A stretch of DNA of 26,007 nucleotides from a virus (IMGVR_UViG_3300025890_000136:1-26007), one strand, 5' to 3'; counted from the stretch's first letter, positions 1 through 8,340 are shown. Notes: a model not told the origin generated them from the letters alone. Translations and numbers: made by a program.

Positions 1-123
1 CTTTTCTTTTCTTATACGCAAAATTGGGGGTTCGGCCCAGAGGGAAGAGGCATTTACGCAAAAAGGGGTTTACTATTTGTAGGTTTATCTACTTAGTTTA
101 AACCAAAACGAAATAAAAAAAGG
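1..123. other. left non-coding end; candidate cos/terminase-binding region
   Basis: No ORF is visible. Two copies of TACGCAAAA followed by a G-run lie exactly 40 bp apart (15-30 and 55-69), and a weaker match (ATATGCAAAT) ends the window at 25998-26007. The stretch lies directly upstream of the terminase genes. If the window is circular or cohesive-ended, the HNH nuclease gene at the right end adjoins it. HNH-cos-terS is the usual order in HK97-like phages, so terminase recognition is a reasonable inference. Cleavage itself cannot be seen. Confidence 0.35.
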
Positions 124-312
124 ATGGGAACAATTTATAAATGTAAGGAATGCAAAAAGGAGCGAACATTGGAAAAAGCAACAATTTGTGTTATTGATGG
201 GAGTGTTGAAGTTAAGGAGGCAAAGTGCGAATGTGGAAATTATATGAAAGCAAAACCAAAGGGAGGGATGCCATCATTAATAAGAACAGAACCAACATTG
301 AATAAAAAATAA
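124..312 (+). CDS. small zinc-ribbon protein upstream of terminase
   Basis: This is a 62-residue protein with a CxxC pair at residues 7-10, a lone Cys at 22 and a CxC at 35-37, which suggests a single zinc-ribbon or knuckle. The remainder is Lys/Glu-rich and soluble. It starts at an ATG after an A-rich leader, and its stop codon directly abuts the small terminase start, so the two are probably co-translated. Its position suggests a packaging accessory or DNA-binding role, but that is inferred from neighbours only. The zinc-binding call comes from the cysteine spacing. I do not recognise a named family. Confidence 0.65.
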   Translation: MGTIYKCKECKKERTLEKATICVIDGSVEVKEAKCECGNYMKAKPKGGMPSLIRTEPTLNKK

Positions 313-789
313 ATGGGAAAGGGCCGCAAGAAATTACCAACTGCATTAAAAAAAATGCAGGGAACAACTGAAAAAAGCAGGGAGGTTGATAATGAAATGC
401 AAGTTGAATTGTGTTCATCATTGCCAGATGCACCAGAGTTATTAAGTGAGATTGGAAAAGGCGAATGGCTAAAAGTAACACAACAATTATTTAATTTACA
501 GATGTTGCATTCAGTTGATTTAAGATTGGTTGAGGCATATTGCAATGAAATTGCTTTATATATTGAAAGCGAACAATGGTTAAGGAAAAACGGCAGGGTT
601 GAGGAATTTAAAAACATTGATGGGATGGTTACAAGATCACAAGCCAATCCGCATCAAAAAATTGCTAAGGATGCATTAGCATCAGCATTAAAATTGGCTA
701 CTCAGTTTGGATTAACACCTGTTGCGAGGGCATCAATTTCAGCACCAACAGTAAATAATAATACGCAAATAAATAATTATTTTGAGTAA
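313..789 (+). CDS. terS: terminase small subunit, P27 family
   Basis: The 158-residue protein recognises the packaging site and recruits the large terminase. The P27 family (Terminase_4) pattern is clear. There is a basic N-terminus (GKGRKKLPT), a PxxPxxL-like segment near residue 39, and a helical WLKVTQQL...LHSVDLRLVEAYC region. A Gly-rich NGRV/DGMVTRSQANP stretch follows, and the protein ends with a QFGLTPVARA motif near residue 135. It begins immediately after the zinc-ribbon gene and overlaps the large terminase start by 8 nt. The Asn-rich C-terminal tail (NNNTQINNYFE) is a low-complexity end and may be the large-subunit contact; that last point is inference. Confidence 0.9.
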   Translation: MGKGRKKLPTALKKMQGTTEKSREVDNEMQVELCSSLPDAPELLSEIGKGEWLKVTQQLFNLQMLHSVDLRLVEAYCNEIALYIESEQWLRKNGRVEEFKNIDGMVTRSQANPHQKIAKDALASALKLATQFGLTPVARASISAPTVNNNTQINNYFE

Positions 790-2326
790 ATATTATTTTG
801 ATAAAGATTCAGCATTAAGATCAATAAGTTTTATTGAGAAATTTTGCACACACACAAAAGGCGAGTTGGCAGGAAAGCCATTTTTATTGGAGGATTGGCA
901 AAAGGAAATTGTTGGGAATATATTTGGTTGGAAAGATGAGGAAACAAATCTAAGAAAATACAGAACAGTATTTGTTGAAGTTCCAAGAAAGAACGGGAAA
1001 ACAACATTATGTGCAGCAATCAGTTTATATATGTTATTTGCAGATAGTGAAAGGGGATCAGAAGTTTATGCAGCAGCAGGGGACAGAAATCAAGCGGGAA
1101 TTGTTTTTGAAATTGCAAAGGGAATGATATTAAATTCAAATGAATTAACAAGCCGTTCCAAAGTGTTCAGAAATTCAATCACACATGAGGCAAAAGGAAA
1201 TTTCTTCCAAGCAATAAGTTCAGACAGTAAAACAAAACATGGATTCAATGCCAACTGCATTATTTTTGATGAATTACACACACAGCCCAACAGAGATTTA
1301 TGGGATACCTTAACAACATCAACAGGAAGTAGGAGGCAACCATTAACAATTGCAATTACAACAGCGGGATATGATAGGCAATCAATTTGTTATGAGGTTT
1401 ATGATTATGCAAAGAAAGTGGAAAGCGGTGCAATTGATGATGATACATTTTATCCTGTAATATTTGAGGCGGATGATGATGATGATATTACATTGGAGGA
1501 AACATGGAAAAAAGCAAATCCAAATTATGGAATATCGTTAAGAAAAGATTACATGCTCCAGGAATCAAAAAAGGCGGTTAATGTTCCATCATATCAAAAC
1601 ACATTTAAAAGGTTAATGTTAAACATTTGGACAGACAGCCAAACGCAATGGATTGGCCATGATGAGTGGGCGGAATGCAACCAAGATTTTGATTATAAAA
1701 GTTTGGAGGGAATGGAATGTTGGGGAGGTTTGGATTTAGCATCAACAAGAGATATAAGTGCATTTGTTTTGGTTTTTAGTGTTGAGGATAAAATTATTGT
1801 TTTGCCCCATATGTTTATTCCAAAAGATAACGCAAAGAAAAGAAGTGACAGAGATGGAGTGAATTATATGGAATGGATAAGGGATGGGCATGTAATAGGA
1901 ACAGAGGGAGATGTTGCAGATTACAATTTCATTAAAGCGAAAATAAATGAGTTAAGCAAAAAATATCGGATTCAATCAATTGCTTATGACAGATGGAATG
2001 CATCCCAATTAGTCATTGATTTACAAAATGATGGTGCAAACATGGATCCATTTGGACAGGGTTTTGTTTCAATGTCAGCACCTACAAAGGAATTGGAAAA
2101 AATTATTTTGGGCAAACAAATTGTGCATGATAACAATCCTGCAATGAATTGGATGTTGTCAAATGTTGCAATACAAGAAGATCCGGCAGGAAATATTAAA
2201 GTTGCAAAAAATAAGAGTAAGGAAAAAGTGGATGGAATTGTTGCGTTGGTGATGGGAATTGGTGAAATGATGACAGGGGAAGATTCAACAAGTGTATATG
2301 ATGGGAGGGGAATATTAACATTTTAA
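782..2326 (+). CDS. terL: terminase large subunit (ATPase and nuclease)
   Basis: The 514-residue motor pumps DNA into the prohead and cuts it. The N-terminal ATPase has a Walker A-like PRKNGKTT at about residues 68-75 and a Walker B CIIFDE at 159-164. The RNase H-like nuclease has acidic residues at D318 (GLDLAS), D403 (AYDRW) and D484 (KVDGIVAL). This is the Terminase_1/HK97-like arrangement at normal family length. The start is a TTG at 782 that overlaps the terS stop. The next downstream in-frame ATGs would remove part of the N-terminal adaptor segment, so the TTG is preferred and suggests translational coupling. Confidence 0.95.
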   Translation: MSKYYFDKDSALRSISFIEKFCTHTKGELAGKPFLLEDWQKEIVGNIFGWKDEETNLRKYRTVFVEVPRKNGKTTLCAAISLYMLFADSERGSEVYAAAGDRNQAGIVFEIAKGMILNSNELTSRSKVFRNSITHEAKGNFFQAISSDSKTKHGFNANCIIFDELHTQPNRDLWDTLTTSTGSRRQPLTIAITTAGYDRQSICYEVYDYAKKVESGAIDDDTFYPVIFEADDDDDITLEETWKKANPNYGISLRKDYMLQESKKAVNVPSYQNTFKRLMLNIWTDSQTQWIGHDEWAECNQDFDYKSLEGMECWGGLDLASTRDISAFVLVFSVEDKIIVLPHMFIPKDNAKKRSDRDGVNYMEWIRDGHVIGTEGDVADYNFIKAKINELSKKYRIQSIAYDRWNASQLVIDLQNDGANMDPFGQGFVSMSAPTKELEKIILGKQIVHDNNPAMNWMLSNVAIQEDPAGNIKVAKNKSKEKVDGIVALVMGIGEMMTGEDSTSVYDGRGILTF

Positions 2327-2334
2327 ATAAAAAT

Positions 2335-2544
2335 ATGGATAATAAAATATTAGCATTATTAACGCCAGAGGGATTTGATGACAGATTTTGGGATGTTGCA
2401 GCACAAACAAAAACATATAAAAAAGCATATGAAATTGTTGAGGAGGAATGTGAGGAACATTTCAACAGGAGGCGATATTCTGATTATAATAGTTTCAGAA
2501 ATTGCAGAGATAAGAGGTTAAAAAGGGTGCAAAAAACAATTTAA
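2335..2544 (+). CDS. small conserved basic protein after terL
   Basis: The 69-residue, charged, helical protein has an acidic middle (EIVEEECEEHF) followed by an Arg/Tyr-rich RRRYSDYNSFRNCRDKRLKR segment near residues 45-65. A short protein with this Y-S-xFR-xxRxxRLK ending recurs between terminase and portal in Bacteroidota phages, as far as I recall; its function is unknown to me. It lies 8 nt after terL and is followed by 191 nt of non-coding sequence, so it is probably the last gene of the packaging transcript unit. Confidence 0.7.
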   Translation: MDNKILALLTPEGFDDRFWDVAAQTKTYKKAYEIVEEECEEHFNRRRYSDYNSFRNCRDKRLKRVQKTI

Positions 2545-2562
2545 CATAATAAATTAGTTTGG

Positions 2563-2660
2563 TTAGTCCCTATCTAGTAATTGATTTTATATGTTTTTTA
2601 ATGTATATATACCGCAAAACCATCAAAATGCCTTAAAACGCATAAAAAGGGCGTTAAATT
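2563..2660 (+). promoter_or_regulatory. candidate late control element with phased A-tracts
   Basis: This is the non-coding stretch before the portal gene. It contains TTAGT-N6-CTAG (2563-2577) and TTATATGTTTTT (2587-2598). A-tracts of 4-5 follow at about 2615, 2624, 2634 and 2643, spaced roughly one helical turn, which predicts bent DNA. The same order of elements occurs at 14698-14785 before the endolysin gene. The arrangement suggests a phage-specific promoter or activator site, but no canonical host -33/-7 pair fits well here. Confidence 0.4.
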
Positions 2661-2672
2661 AAATTTAAGAAA

Positions 2673-2687
2673 TGCAACCAAGTTGCA
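2673..2687. promoter_or_regulatory. perfect inverted repeat TGCAAC-caa-GTTGCA, operator-like
   Basis: A 6+3+6 perfect dyad lies about 50 bp before the portal start. It overlaps one of the TTGCACAA octamers (2683-2690). That octamer recurs at 2715-2722, 16979-16986 and 22586-22593, all between genes. The symmetry fits a small dimeric DNA-binding protein; no regulator is identified. Confidence 0.3.
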
Positions 2688-2735
2688 CAAAAGTTAGTGT
2701 TTTTAAGCGTATAATTGCACAAATTCTTATAAGAT

Positions 2736-3929
2736 TTGGGCGTAATTGATACAATAAAAAATGTGTTTAATCCATCAAAAGATGAAGTTAGACACGAACA
2801 AAGATCATTAAATTTAGTTCCTGCATATGGAAGTGCAGTTGCAGTTGGGAGTGATAATGCATTAACATTTACGGCAGTTTGGGCCGCAATCAGATTATTA
2901 AGTGAAAGTGTTTCAAGTTTGCCATTGGGAGTTTATACAAATTCTGATGGTGATAAAATTGTGGCGGAAAACAATCCTGTTTATCCTTTACTAAAAATAA
3001 GGCCCAACAATTATCAATCAAAAATTACATTCCTGGAAAAAGTAATGATGGATTTACTTACAAAAGGGAATTCATATGTTAGAATTGAAAGGAACAGGGG
3101 AGCAATCCCAACAGCGTTATTGCCTTTAAATGCTGATGATGTAAAAATTAAATTTATTGATGGCGTTTTATTTTATGAAACAGCATCAAATATTTATGAT
3201 GCATCTGATATTTTACATTTCAAAACAATTACAAAGGATGGAATTATTGGATTAAGCCCAATTGATCAATGTAAGAATTCAATCGGTTGGGGAATGGCAG
3301 TTGAGGAGTTTGGAAACACATTCTTTAAAAATGGTGCAAAATTAAGCGGGGTTTTACAAACTGATAGAGCATTAAGTGAAACAGCAATTGGAAGATTAAA
3401 AAATTCATTCAATAATGTTTATGCTCAATTAACAGGATCAAATGCAACTGTTGTTTTAGAAGAGGGATTGACATTTAAACCTGTTTCAATAAGTGCAGAA
3501 CAAGCACAATTTTTAGCAAGCAGGACATTTTCTTTGGAAGAGGTTGGCCGTATTTTCAACATCCCAAATCACATGTTACAAAATAATACGAAATCAAGTT
3601 TCAATAATATTGAAATGCAATCACAGGAATTTGTTACATACACTTTAATGCCGTATTTAACAAGAATTGAACAGGAAATGAATTTAAAATTATTTAGAAC
3701 GAATGAGATTGGAAAAACTTTTGTTGAATTCAATGTAAATGGTTTATTAAGAGGAAACACAAAAGACAGATCAGAGTTTTACAGAACAATGTTAAACATT
3801 GGTGCAATGAGCATTAATGAGATAAGAAATAAGGAAAACATGAATAAAATTGCAGATGGTGATAAACATTTCATGCAATTAAACATGACTACAATTGACA
3901 AGATTGGACAAGAAGAAACAGAAGTTTAA
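2736..3929 (+). CDS. portal protein, HK97 family
   Basis: The 397-residue protein forms the dodecameric ring through which DNA enters the head and to which the neck attaches. Family hallmarks include AVWAAIRLLSESVSSLPLGVY near residues 48-68, NSYVRIERN near 111, a FKTI..GIIGLSPI segment near 165, and a conserved SLEEVGRIFNIPNHML segment near 266. Length is typical. The start is a TTG at 2736 giving MGVIDTIKNVF, which matches the usual portal N-terminus; no ATG is available nearby. It is followed 2 nt later by the protease gene, the standard portal-protease-capsid order. Confidence 0.92.
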   Translation: MGVIDTIKNVFNPSKDEVRHEQRSLNLVPAYGSAVAVGSDNALTFTAVWAAIRLLSESVSSLPLGVYTNSDGDKIVAENNPVYPLLKIRPNNYQSKITFLEKVMMDLLTKGNSYVRIERNRGAIPTALLPLNADDVKIKFIDGVLFYETASNIYDASDILHFKTITKDGIIGLSPIDQCKNSIGWGMAVEEFGNTFFKNGAKLSGVLQTDRALSETAIGRLKNSFNNVYAQLTGSNATVVLEEGLTFKPVSISAEQAQFLASRTFSLEEVGRIFNIPNHMLQNNTKSSFNNIEMQSQEFVTYTLMPYLTRIEQEMNLKLFRTNEIGKTFVEFNVNGLLRGNTKDRSEFYRTMLNIGAMSINEIRNKENMNKIADGDKHFMQLNMTTIDKIGQEETEV

Positions 3930-3931
3930 TC

Positions 3932-4549
3932 ATGGGAATTTGGGATAAAAAATACAACAATAGTATGGAAAAAAGATTATTTAATATTGAAACTAGAATG
4001 GAAGAGGGCGAAACAATGAATGTTGTTGGCCATGCATCAGTTTACAATACAATGAGTGAAGATTTAGGAGGTTTTAGAGAAATTATTGCACCTGGAGCAT
4101 TTGATGATGTTTTGGAAAATGATGTTAGAGCATTAATAAATCATGATGGAAATCTAATTTTGGCTAGAACAACAAGCGGAACATTAAAACTATCAACTGA
4201 TGAAAAGGGTTTAAAATATGAATTTGACATGCCCCAAACATCTTATGGTAAGGATTTAGCAATTTCAATGAAAAGGGGTGATGTAACACAATCATCTTTT
4301 GCATTTACAGTTGAAAATGATAATTGGGAAACAAAAGATGGAATGGATGTAAGAACAATCACAAAAGTAAAAAGATTATTTGATGTTTCTCCTGTTACTT
4401 ATCCCGCTTATCCAGATGCTGATGATTTAGTTATTGCACAAAGAGGATTAAGTGTTTACAAAGAAAAACAGGAAAGATTGAATGAGGAAAAAGATTTGGT
4501 TAAGCGTTCATTACTTAACTTAAATATTGAGTTACAAAAAAGGAAATAA
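3932..4549 (+). CDS. prohead maturation protease, HK97 family
   Basis: The 205-residue serine protease cleaves the capsid scaffold during head maturation. Family features are the VVGHASVYNTMSEDLGGFREII segment (residues 31-52, start of the fold), PGAF at 54-57, the catalytic His in LINHDG (H71) and the catalytic Ser in TQSSFAF (S121/S122). The motif VSPVTYPAYPDA near 160 is also typical. The C-terminal 40 residues are charged and helical and may be a self-cleaved tail. It lies between portal and capsid genes with 2-nt and 23-nt gaps. Confidence 0.92.
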   Translation: MGIWDKKYNNSMEKRLFNIETRMEEGETMNVVGHASVYNTMSEDLGGFREIIAPGAFDDVLENDVRALINHDGNLILARTTSGTLKLSTDEKGLKYEFDMPQTSYGKDLAISMKRGDVTQSSFAFTVENDNWETKDGMDVRTITKVKRLFDVSPVTYPAYPDADDLVIAQRGLSVYKEKQERLNEEKDLVKRSLLNLNIELQKRK

Positions 4550-4572
4550 TTATTAATAAAAAAGAAAGCAGA

Positions 4573-5793
4573 ATGAAAAATTCAAAAGAATTAAAAGAAA
4601 TGCGTTCAGATATTATCGGAAAATTAGAGGAAATAAAACTAATTGCAGAAAATGAAGAGCGTGATTTAACAACTGAGGAAAATACATCAGTTGATGAGTT
4701 ATTAACAGATGCAGACAATATGGATGCAAAAATTGAAAGAGCAGAAAAAATGGAAAAAGAAATCAGATTGGCAGCATCAACAGTTGGAACAACAGTTGCA
4801 AAGCCAGAAGTAAAAGAAGTTAGAGAATGGAGTTTATTTAAGGCAGTAAATGAAATGCGTAATGGTGGAAAACTTACAGGAGTTGAGGCGGAAATGCACC
4901 AAGAGGCAGAAAGAGAAAACAGAGGGGCATTAAGTGGAATTGGAATGCCATCATTTATGACTGAAAAAAGAACAATAGATCAAACTAACTCAGCAATTGC
5001 ACCATCAATAACAGGGGCATATGCAGATGCATTAATTCAAAGTGGAGTTTATTCACAAGTTGGATTAAATGATTTAGGAAACATGGCAGCTGATACAGTT
5101 ATTCCAGTAACAGGACAATCAACAGCAGCATGGGCAGGTGAAAATGCAACAGTTGCAGATACAGGAGCAGATTTTGGAAAAGTAACATTAACTCCAAGTA
5201 GATTATCAGCAGTTGCAAACATTTCAAATGTAATTTTAGCACAAAATGGTGGAGCAGAGGCAGCAATTATGGCTCAATTAGGGCAGCAAGTTGCATCAAA
5301 TATTGATGCTGCAATGTTCGGATCAGCAGATGTTGCTTCAGCACCTGGATCAATTGCAGGAACAACAGGCGTTTTGACATTTACTGAGGCAGCAGCAGCA
5401 GATTTAAGTGGAGATGCATTAACAGCAATCCAAACTTTAGCTGATGATCATGGTTTAGATGGAAATCTTGGATTTGTTTACAATTGGGCAGCTTACAAAG
5501 GTTTAATGTCAGATGCACAAGTTTCTAATGTTTCAGCAGCAATGCAAAATGATTTATTATTAGGAAGGCCAGTTTATTTCTCAAATGCACCAGCAACTGT
5601 TGCAGCAACATCAGCAGATGGTTTATTTGGTGATTTTGACAGACTTTATTTTTGTTCATTTGGGCCAACATCAATTACAGTTGATCCATACACGAATGCA
5701 ATGAATAATGAGGTAAGATTAGTATTAAATAACCATTATGGTTGGGGAGTTGCAGATGGAGCATCATTTGTTAAATTCACTTCATTAATATAA
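4573..5793 (+). CDS. major capsid protein, HK97 fold, with N-terminal scaffold domain
   Basis: The 406-residue protein is the head shell subunit. The first roughly 75 residues are charged and coiled-coil-like, as in the HK97 delta domain removed by the protease. The body starts near residue 110 and contains the shell-like segments DTVIPVTGQSTAAWAGENA and FGKVTLTPSRLSAVANISN, and ends with a typical RLVLNNHYGWGVADGASFVKF strand. Length fits the family. It has its own strong terminator 16 nt downstream. Ala-rich composition and GCA codon preference distinguish it from its neighbours, as expected for a highly expressed gene. Confidence 0.95.
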   Translation: MKNSKELKEMRSDIIGKLEEIKLIAENEERDLTTEENTSVDELLTDADNMDAKIERAEKMEKEIRLAASTVGTTVAKPEVKEVREWSLFKAVNEMRNGGKLTGVEAEMHQEAERENRGALSGIGMPSFMTEKRTIDQTNSAIAPSITGAYADALIQSGVYSQVGLNDLGNMAADTVIPVTGQSTAAWAGENATVADTGADFGKVTLTPSRLSAVANISNVILAQNGGAEAAIMAQLGQQVASNIDAAMFGSADVASAPGSIAGTTGVLTFTEAAAADLSGDALTAIQTLADDHGLDGNLGFVYNWAAYKGLMSDAQVSNVSAAMQNDLLLGRPVYFSNAPATVAATSADGLFGDFDRLYFCSFGPTSITVDPYTNAMNNEVRLVLNNHYGWGVADGASFVKFTSLI

Positions 5794-5808
5794 TTTGATT
5801 GAAAATTT

Positions 5809-5845
5809 AAGGGGGTTGGTTTTAATCGGCCAATCCCCTTTTTTT
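5809..5845 (+). terminator. intrinsic terminator after the capsid gene
   Basis: The arms AAGGGGGTTGG (5809-5819) and CCAATCCCCTT (5830-5840) pair over 11 bp with a single G-T wobble, around a 10-nt loop. Seven Ts in a row follow (5839-5845). This is a strong Rho-independent structure and would limit read-through from capsid into the neck genes. Confidence 0.85.
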
Positions 5846-5855
5846 AAACCATAAT

Positions 5856-6434
5856 ATGAGATCTTACAAAGTAATAGATGCAGCAAATCAACAAGCGGTT
5901 GACACAGAAGACATGAAACTTTATTTAAAAGTTGATACAACTGCTGATGATAGTTTAATTGAGGATTTAATAAAGGCGGCAACAAGTAGTTGTCAAGAAT
6001 ATACAAACAGGTTTTTTATTACAACTGAAATTACACAGTATGGAGATAATTGGAATGATGTTTCAGAATTATTTAAAAGTCCCGTTCAAACAACTTTGTT
6101 CAATATTAAATATTATGATACAGCAGGAGTGTTGCAATCTTTAGCAACAACAAAATACACATTGGATAATGTTTCACAACCTGCGAGATTAGAACCAGCA
6201 CCAGATGAAAGTTGGCCAGATATTATTGATGGTTTAAATGCGATTGAGGTTAATTATCATGTTGGAGTTGATACACCTGCATTGTTGGATAAAGGTATAA
6301 AGTCAGCTATCATGTTGACAGTTGGGCATTGGTATCAGAACAGGGAGGCAGTTATTGTTGGGAGGCAAGTAAATGAAATCCCAATGAGTGCAAAATATTT
6401 ATTGGATCAATATAAAATACAGGTTATTAGGTAA
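5856..6434 (+). CDS. head-tail connector, phiE125 gp8 / HK97 gp6-like
   Basis: The 192-residue adaptor binds under the portal. The N-terminal part (DTEDMKLYLKVDTTADDSLIEDLIKAA, residues 17-43) is the classic start of the gp6-like connector family. It is followed by SSCQEYTNRFF and, near the end, the helical AIMLTVGHWYQNREAV segment. Position directly after the capsid gene and length match the family. Its stop overlaps the next start by one base. Confidence 0.88.
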   Translation: MRSYKVIDAANQQAVDTEDMKLYLKVDTTADDSLIEDLIKAATSSCQEYTNRFFITTEITQYGDNWNDVSELFKSPVQTTLFNIKYYDTAGVLQSLATTKYTLDNVSQPARLEPAPDESWPDIIDGLNAIEVNYHVGVDTPALLDKGIKSAIMLTVGHWYQNREAVIVGRQVNEIPMSAKYLLDQYKIQVIR

Positions 6435-6754
6435 TGCAAATTGGTGATTTAGACAGAAGAATAATTATTGAAGTTCCAACCAAAACAGCAAACAGTTATG
6501 GGGAGGAAACTTTGGAGTTTTCAACTTATAGAACAGTTTGGGCAAAGATGGAATGGAAAGGAGGAATGGAAAAAGAGGAAACGCAAAGAATTACAGCAAC
6601 AACAAAATTAGTTTTTACAGTTAGAAATTTGGATATTAGTATAAACGAACAAAACAGAATAAATTATAATGGCAAATATTATTATATTAAAGTCATCAAT
6701 GAAATTGAGGGGCGAGAAAGTTTTTTGGAATTAGAAACAGAACAAAAAGATTAA
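6434..6754 (+). CDS. head closure protein, SPP1 gp16-like head-tail joining family
   Basis: The 106-residue, mostly beta protein starts GDLDRRIIIEVPTKTANSYGEE and has TVWAKMEWKGGME near residues 34-46 and NRINYNGKYYYIKVI near 74-88. These segments follow the Phage_H_T_join pattern (small barrel with a protruding loop). It plugs the connector after packaging and provides the tail docking surface. The start overlaps the connector stop (TAATG), implying coupled translation, and the next gene starts directly after its stop. Confidence 0.85.
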   Translation: MQIGDLDRRIIIEVPTKTANSYGEETLEFSTYRTVWAKMEWKGGMEKEETQRITATTKLVFTVRNLDISINEQNRINYNGKYYYIKVINEIEGRESFLELETEQKD

Positions 6755-7255
6755 ATGGCAGAACCAGCAATTTCAATTAAAATTGATCCAGGAAATTTGA
6801 AAGTGATTGATAACATGTTTAAACAATTGCCAAAACAAGTTAATAAAGAAAAGGTTTGGTTAAAATTTTGGAGGGAAAATTCAAAACCATTAGTAAGGGC
6901 AGCAAAAAGTAAAGCACAGGGATTAGGAGGAACAGGGCAATTAGCAAAGAGTGTTGGGTTTTTTACAACAAAAAGCAGCAGAAAATACAATGGCGGATAT
7001 GTAGGGCCAAGAGTAAAAGGAGCATTTAGAAGTAAAAAAAAGAGTGGATTTTATGGGGCATGGGTTGAATATGGAGGGAGTGTTAATTTTGGAGGTAAAG
7101 GAACAGGAAAAGATCAGCCATGGATGGCAGATGCATGGAATTCAACAAATCAGCAGGTTTTAAATAATGGAATGAGGGATGCGGAAAAGATATTTGTAAA
7201 AGCGGTTAAAACACATGAAAAGAGGATGGCAAAATACGGAACATTAGGATATTAA
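6755..7255 (+). CDS. neck/tail completion protein, HK97 gp10-like
   Basis: The 166-residue basic protein has the gp10-like pattern: an N-terminal amphipathic region, a GTGQLAKSVGFF segment near residues 59-70, a GYVGPRVKG strand, YGAWVEYGG near 100-108, and a final conserved QPWMADAW near 121-128. It acts at the head-tail interface and in tail completion. It abuts both neighbours, with 0 and 1 nt between genes. Confidence 0.87.
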   Translation: MAEPAISIKIDPGNLKVIDNMFKQLPKQVNKEKVWLKFWRENSKPLVRAAKSKAQGLGGTGQLAKSVGFFTTKSSRKYNGGYVGPRVKGAFRSKKKSGFYGAWVEYGGSVNFGGKGTGKDQPWMADAWNSTNQQVLNNGMRDAEKIFVKAVKTHEKRMAKYGTLGY

Positions 7256-7256
7256 A

Positions 7257-7658
7257 ATGAAGAGTGGATTAGCAATATATAATATTTTAAGCAGAGATTC
7301 AGATGTGATCAGCATGGTGGCAAGACGAATTTTTCCAAATGTTGCAAAAAATGGAACGGAATTCCCATTTATCATTTATGATGTTGAAAGTGAAAGCCCA
7401 ACAGATACAAAGGATGGAGTTTCAACATTGGATGAGGATTTTGTTATGGTTTCATGTTATTGCAAAACATATTCTGAGGCATCAGATTTAGCAAGAAAAA
7501 TAAGAACGGCATTAGATAGGAAAATAGGAACATTTGGAGGAATTGAAATACAATCAATCCAATACAATGGATATAATGATTTATTTGATGACAATACAAG
7601 TGATGAGGGGGTTTACAGAAAAGCATTAGATTTTAAATTGAGAATTATAAATAATTAA
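7257..7658 (+). CDS. tail terminator/completion protein, DUF3168-like
   Basis: The 133-residue protein begins with GLAIYNILSRDSDVISMVARRIFPN and continues with FPFIIYDVES, VSCYCKTYSEASDLARKIRTALD and a final YRKALDFKLRI strand. This is the fold pattern of the DUF3168 family (HK97 gp10/lambda gpU-type tail terminators), which caps the tail tube and connects it to the neck. Its position, one gene before the tube protein, agrees. Confidence 0.82.
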   Translation: MKSGLAIYNILSRDSDVISMVARRIFPNVAKNGTEFPFIIYDVESESPTDTKDGVSTLDEDFVMVSCYCKTYSEASDLARKIRTALDRKIGTFGGIEIQSIQYNGYNDLFDDNTSDEGVYRKALDFKLRIINN

Positions 7659-7661
7659 TTA

Positions 7662-7819
7662 TGAAATATGTATTAAAAAATGACTGGATTTCACCAAGTG
7701 GAAAAACATTCAAAAAAGGGCAAATTATGGATTTAACACAGGAGTTAATTGATGTGTTGGATAAGGTAGAAGTAAAAAAAGAAAAGAAAGAAAATAAAAT
7801 TAATAATAAAAAAAAATAA
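7662..7819 (+). pseudogene. small Lys-rich tail-region protein, apparent frameshift in an A-run
   Basis: An ATG at 7662 opens MKYVLK but runs into an early stop. From 7679 the next frame reads a good protein (NDWISPSGKTFKKGQIMDL... then a Lys/Asn-rich tail) to a TAA at 7817-7819, with no start of its own except rare ATT. One extra A in the run at 7676-7680 would give an intact 52-residue ORF that fits exactly between the tail terminator and the tube gene. The site is not a canonical slippery heptamer. An assembly indel or a real frameshift mutation is most likely. The function is unknown. Confidence 0.5.
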
Positions 7820-7825
7820 AATAAA

Positions 7826-8260
7826 ATGGCAGCACCAACAGGCGTTCTTAACGGAACAGAAATAAAAATTTATGTAGCAGGCACATTAGTTGCTTATGCT
7901 ACTACGGGATCAATCAATATTAATCATTCATTAAGAGAAATCACATCAAAAGATAGTGGAGCATGGAAAGAGCAAATGGAGGGATTAAGGGATTGGAGTA
8001 TTGATTTGGAGGGAATGTATGCATGGACAGATCCAGCAGGTGGATCAATCACAAATGCAGATGATTTATATTTATCATACATTGACAACAGAACAAGTTT
8101 CACAATTACATGGGGATCAACAGATGCTGAGGCAGGAGATACGAAATATAGTGGAACAGCGTATTTAACAACTGTTTCAATGAGTGGAGCAACTGAGGAT
8201 TCAGCAACTTATTCAGCATCATTTAGTGGAACTGGAGCGATAACACAGACAATATCGTAA
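7826..8260 (+). CDS. major tail (tube) protein, TP901-1-like
   Basis: The 144-residue protein polymerises around the tape measure to form the tail tube. It has the typical short beta-rich layout: an N-terminal GVLNGTEIKIYV strand, GSININHSLREITSKDSGAWKE near residues 29-50, the GLRDWSIDLEGMY segment and a Ser/Thr-rich end (ATYSASFSGTGAI). This matches the TP901-1 tube family. It has its own hairpin downstream, as expected for a protein needed in many copies, and precedes the tail chaperones. Confidence 0.88.
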   Translation: MAAPTGVLNGTEIKIYVAGTLVAYATTGSININHSLREITSKDSGAWKEQMEGLRDWSIDLEGMYAWTDPAGGSITNADDLYLSYIDNRTSFTITWGSTDAEAGDTKYSGTAYLTTVSMSGATEDSATYSASFSGTGAITQTIS

Positions 8261-8271
8261 TAATAATTTTT

Positions 8272-8321
8272 GGGAATAGGGGGATGATCTTGTTTAGGTT
8301 TGTTTCATCCCCTTATAGCCC
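8272..8321 (+). terminator. hairpin terminator after the tail tube gene
   Basis: TAGGGGGATGA (8277-8287) pairs with TCATCCCCTTA (8305-8315) with one G-T wobble, and an outer GGG/CCC pair extends the stem. The downstream run is only ATTTT, so termination is probably partial. The hairpin lies 12 nt after the tube stop and before the chaperone genes. Confidence 0.65.
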
Positions 8322-8340
8322 ATTTTAAAACAAACAAAAC

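Noticed and set aside
76-100. TTTG...TAGTTTA before the first gene as a host-type promoter
   Set aside because: The spacer is only 14 bp, shorter than the 17-23 bp used by this promoter class.
7674-7683. Programmed frameshift at the A-run of the small tail gene
   Set aside because: The codons tta aaa atg do not form an X XXY YYZ heptamer for -1 slippage and no hairpin follows closely; an indel is more likely.
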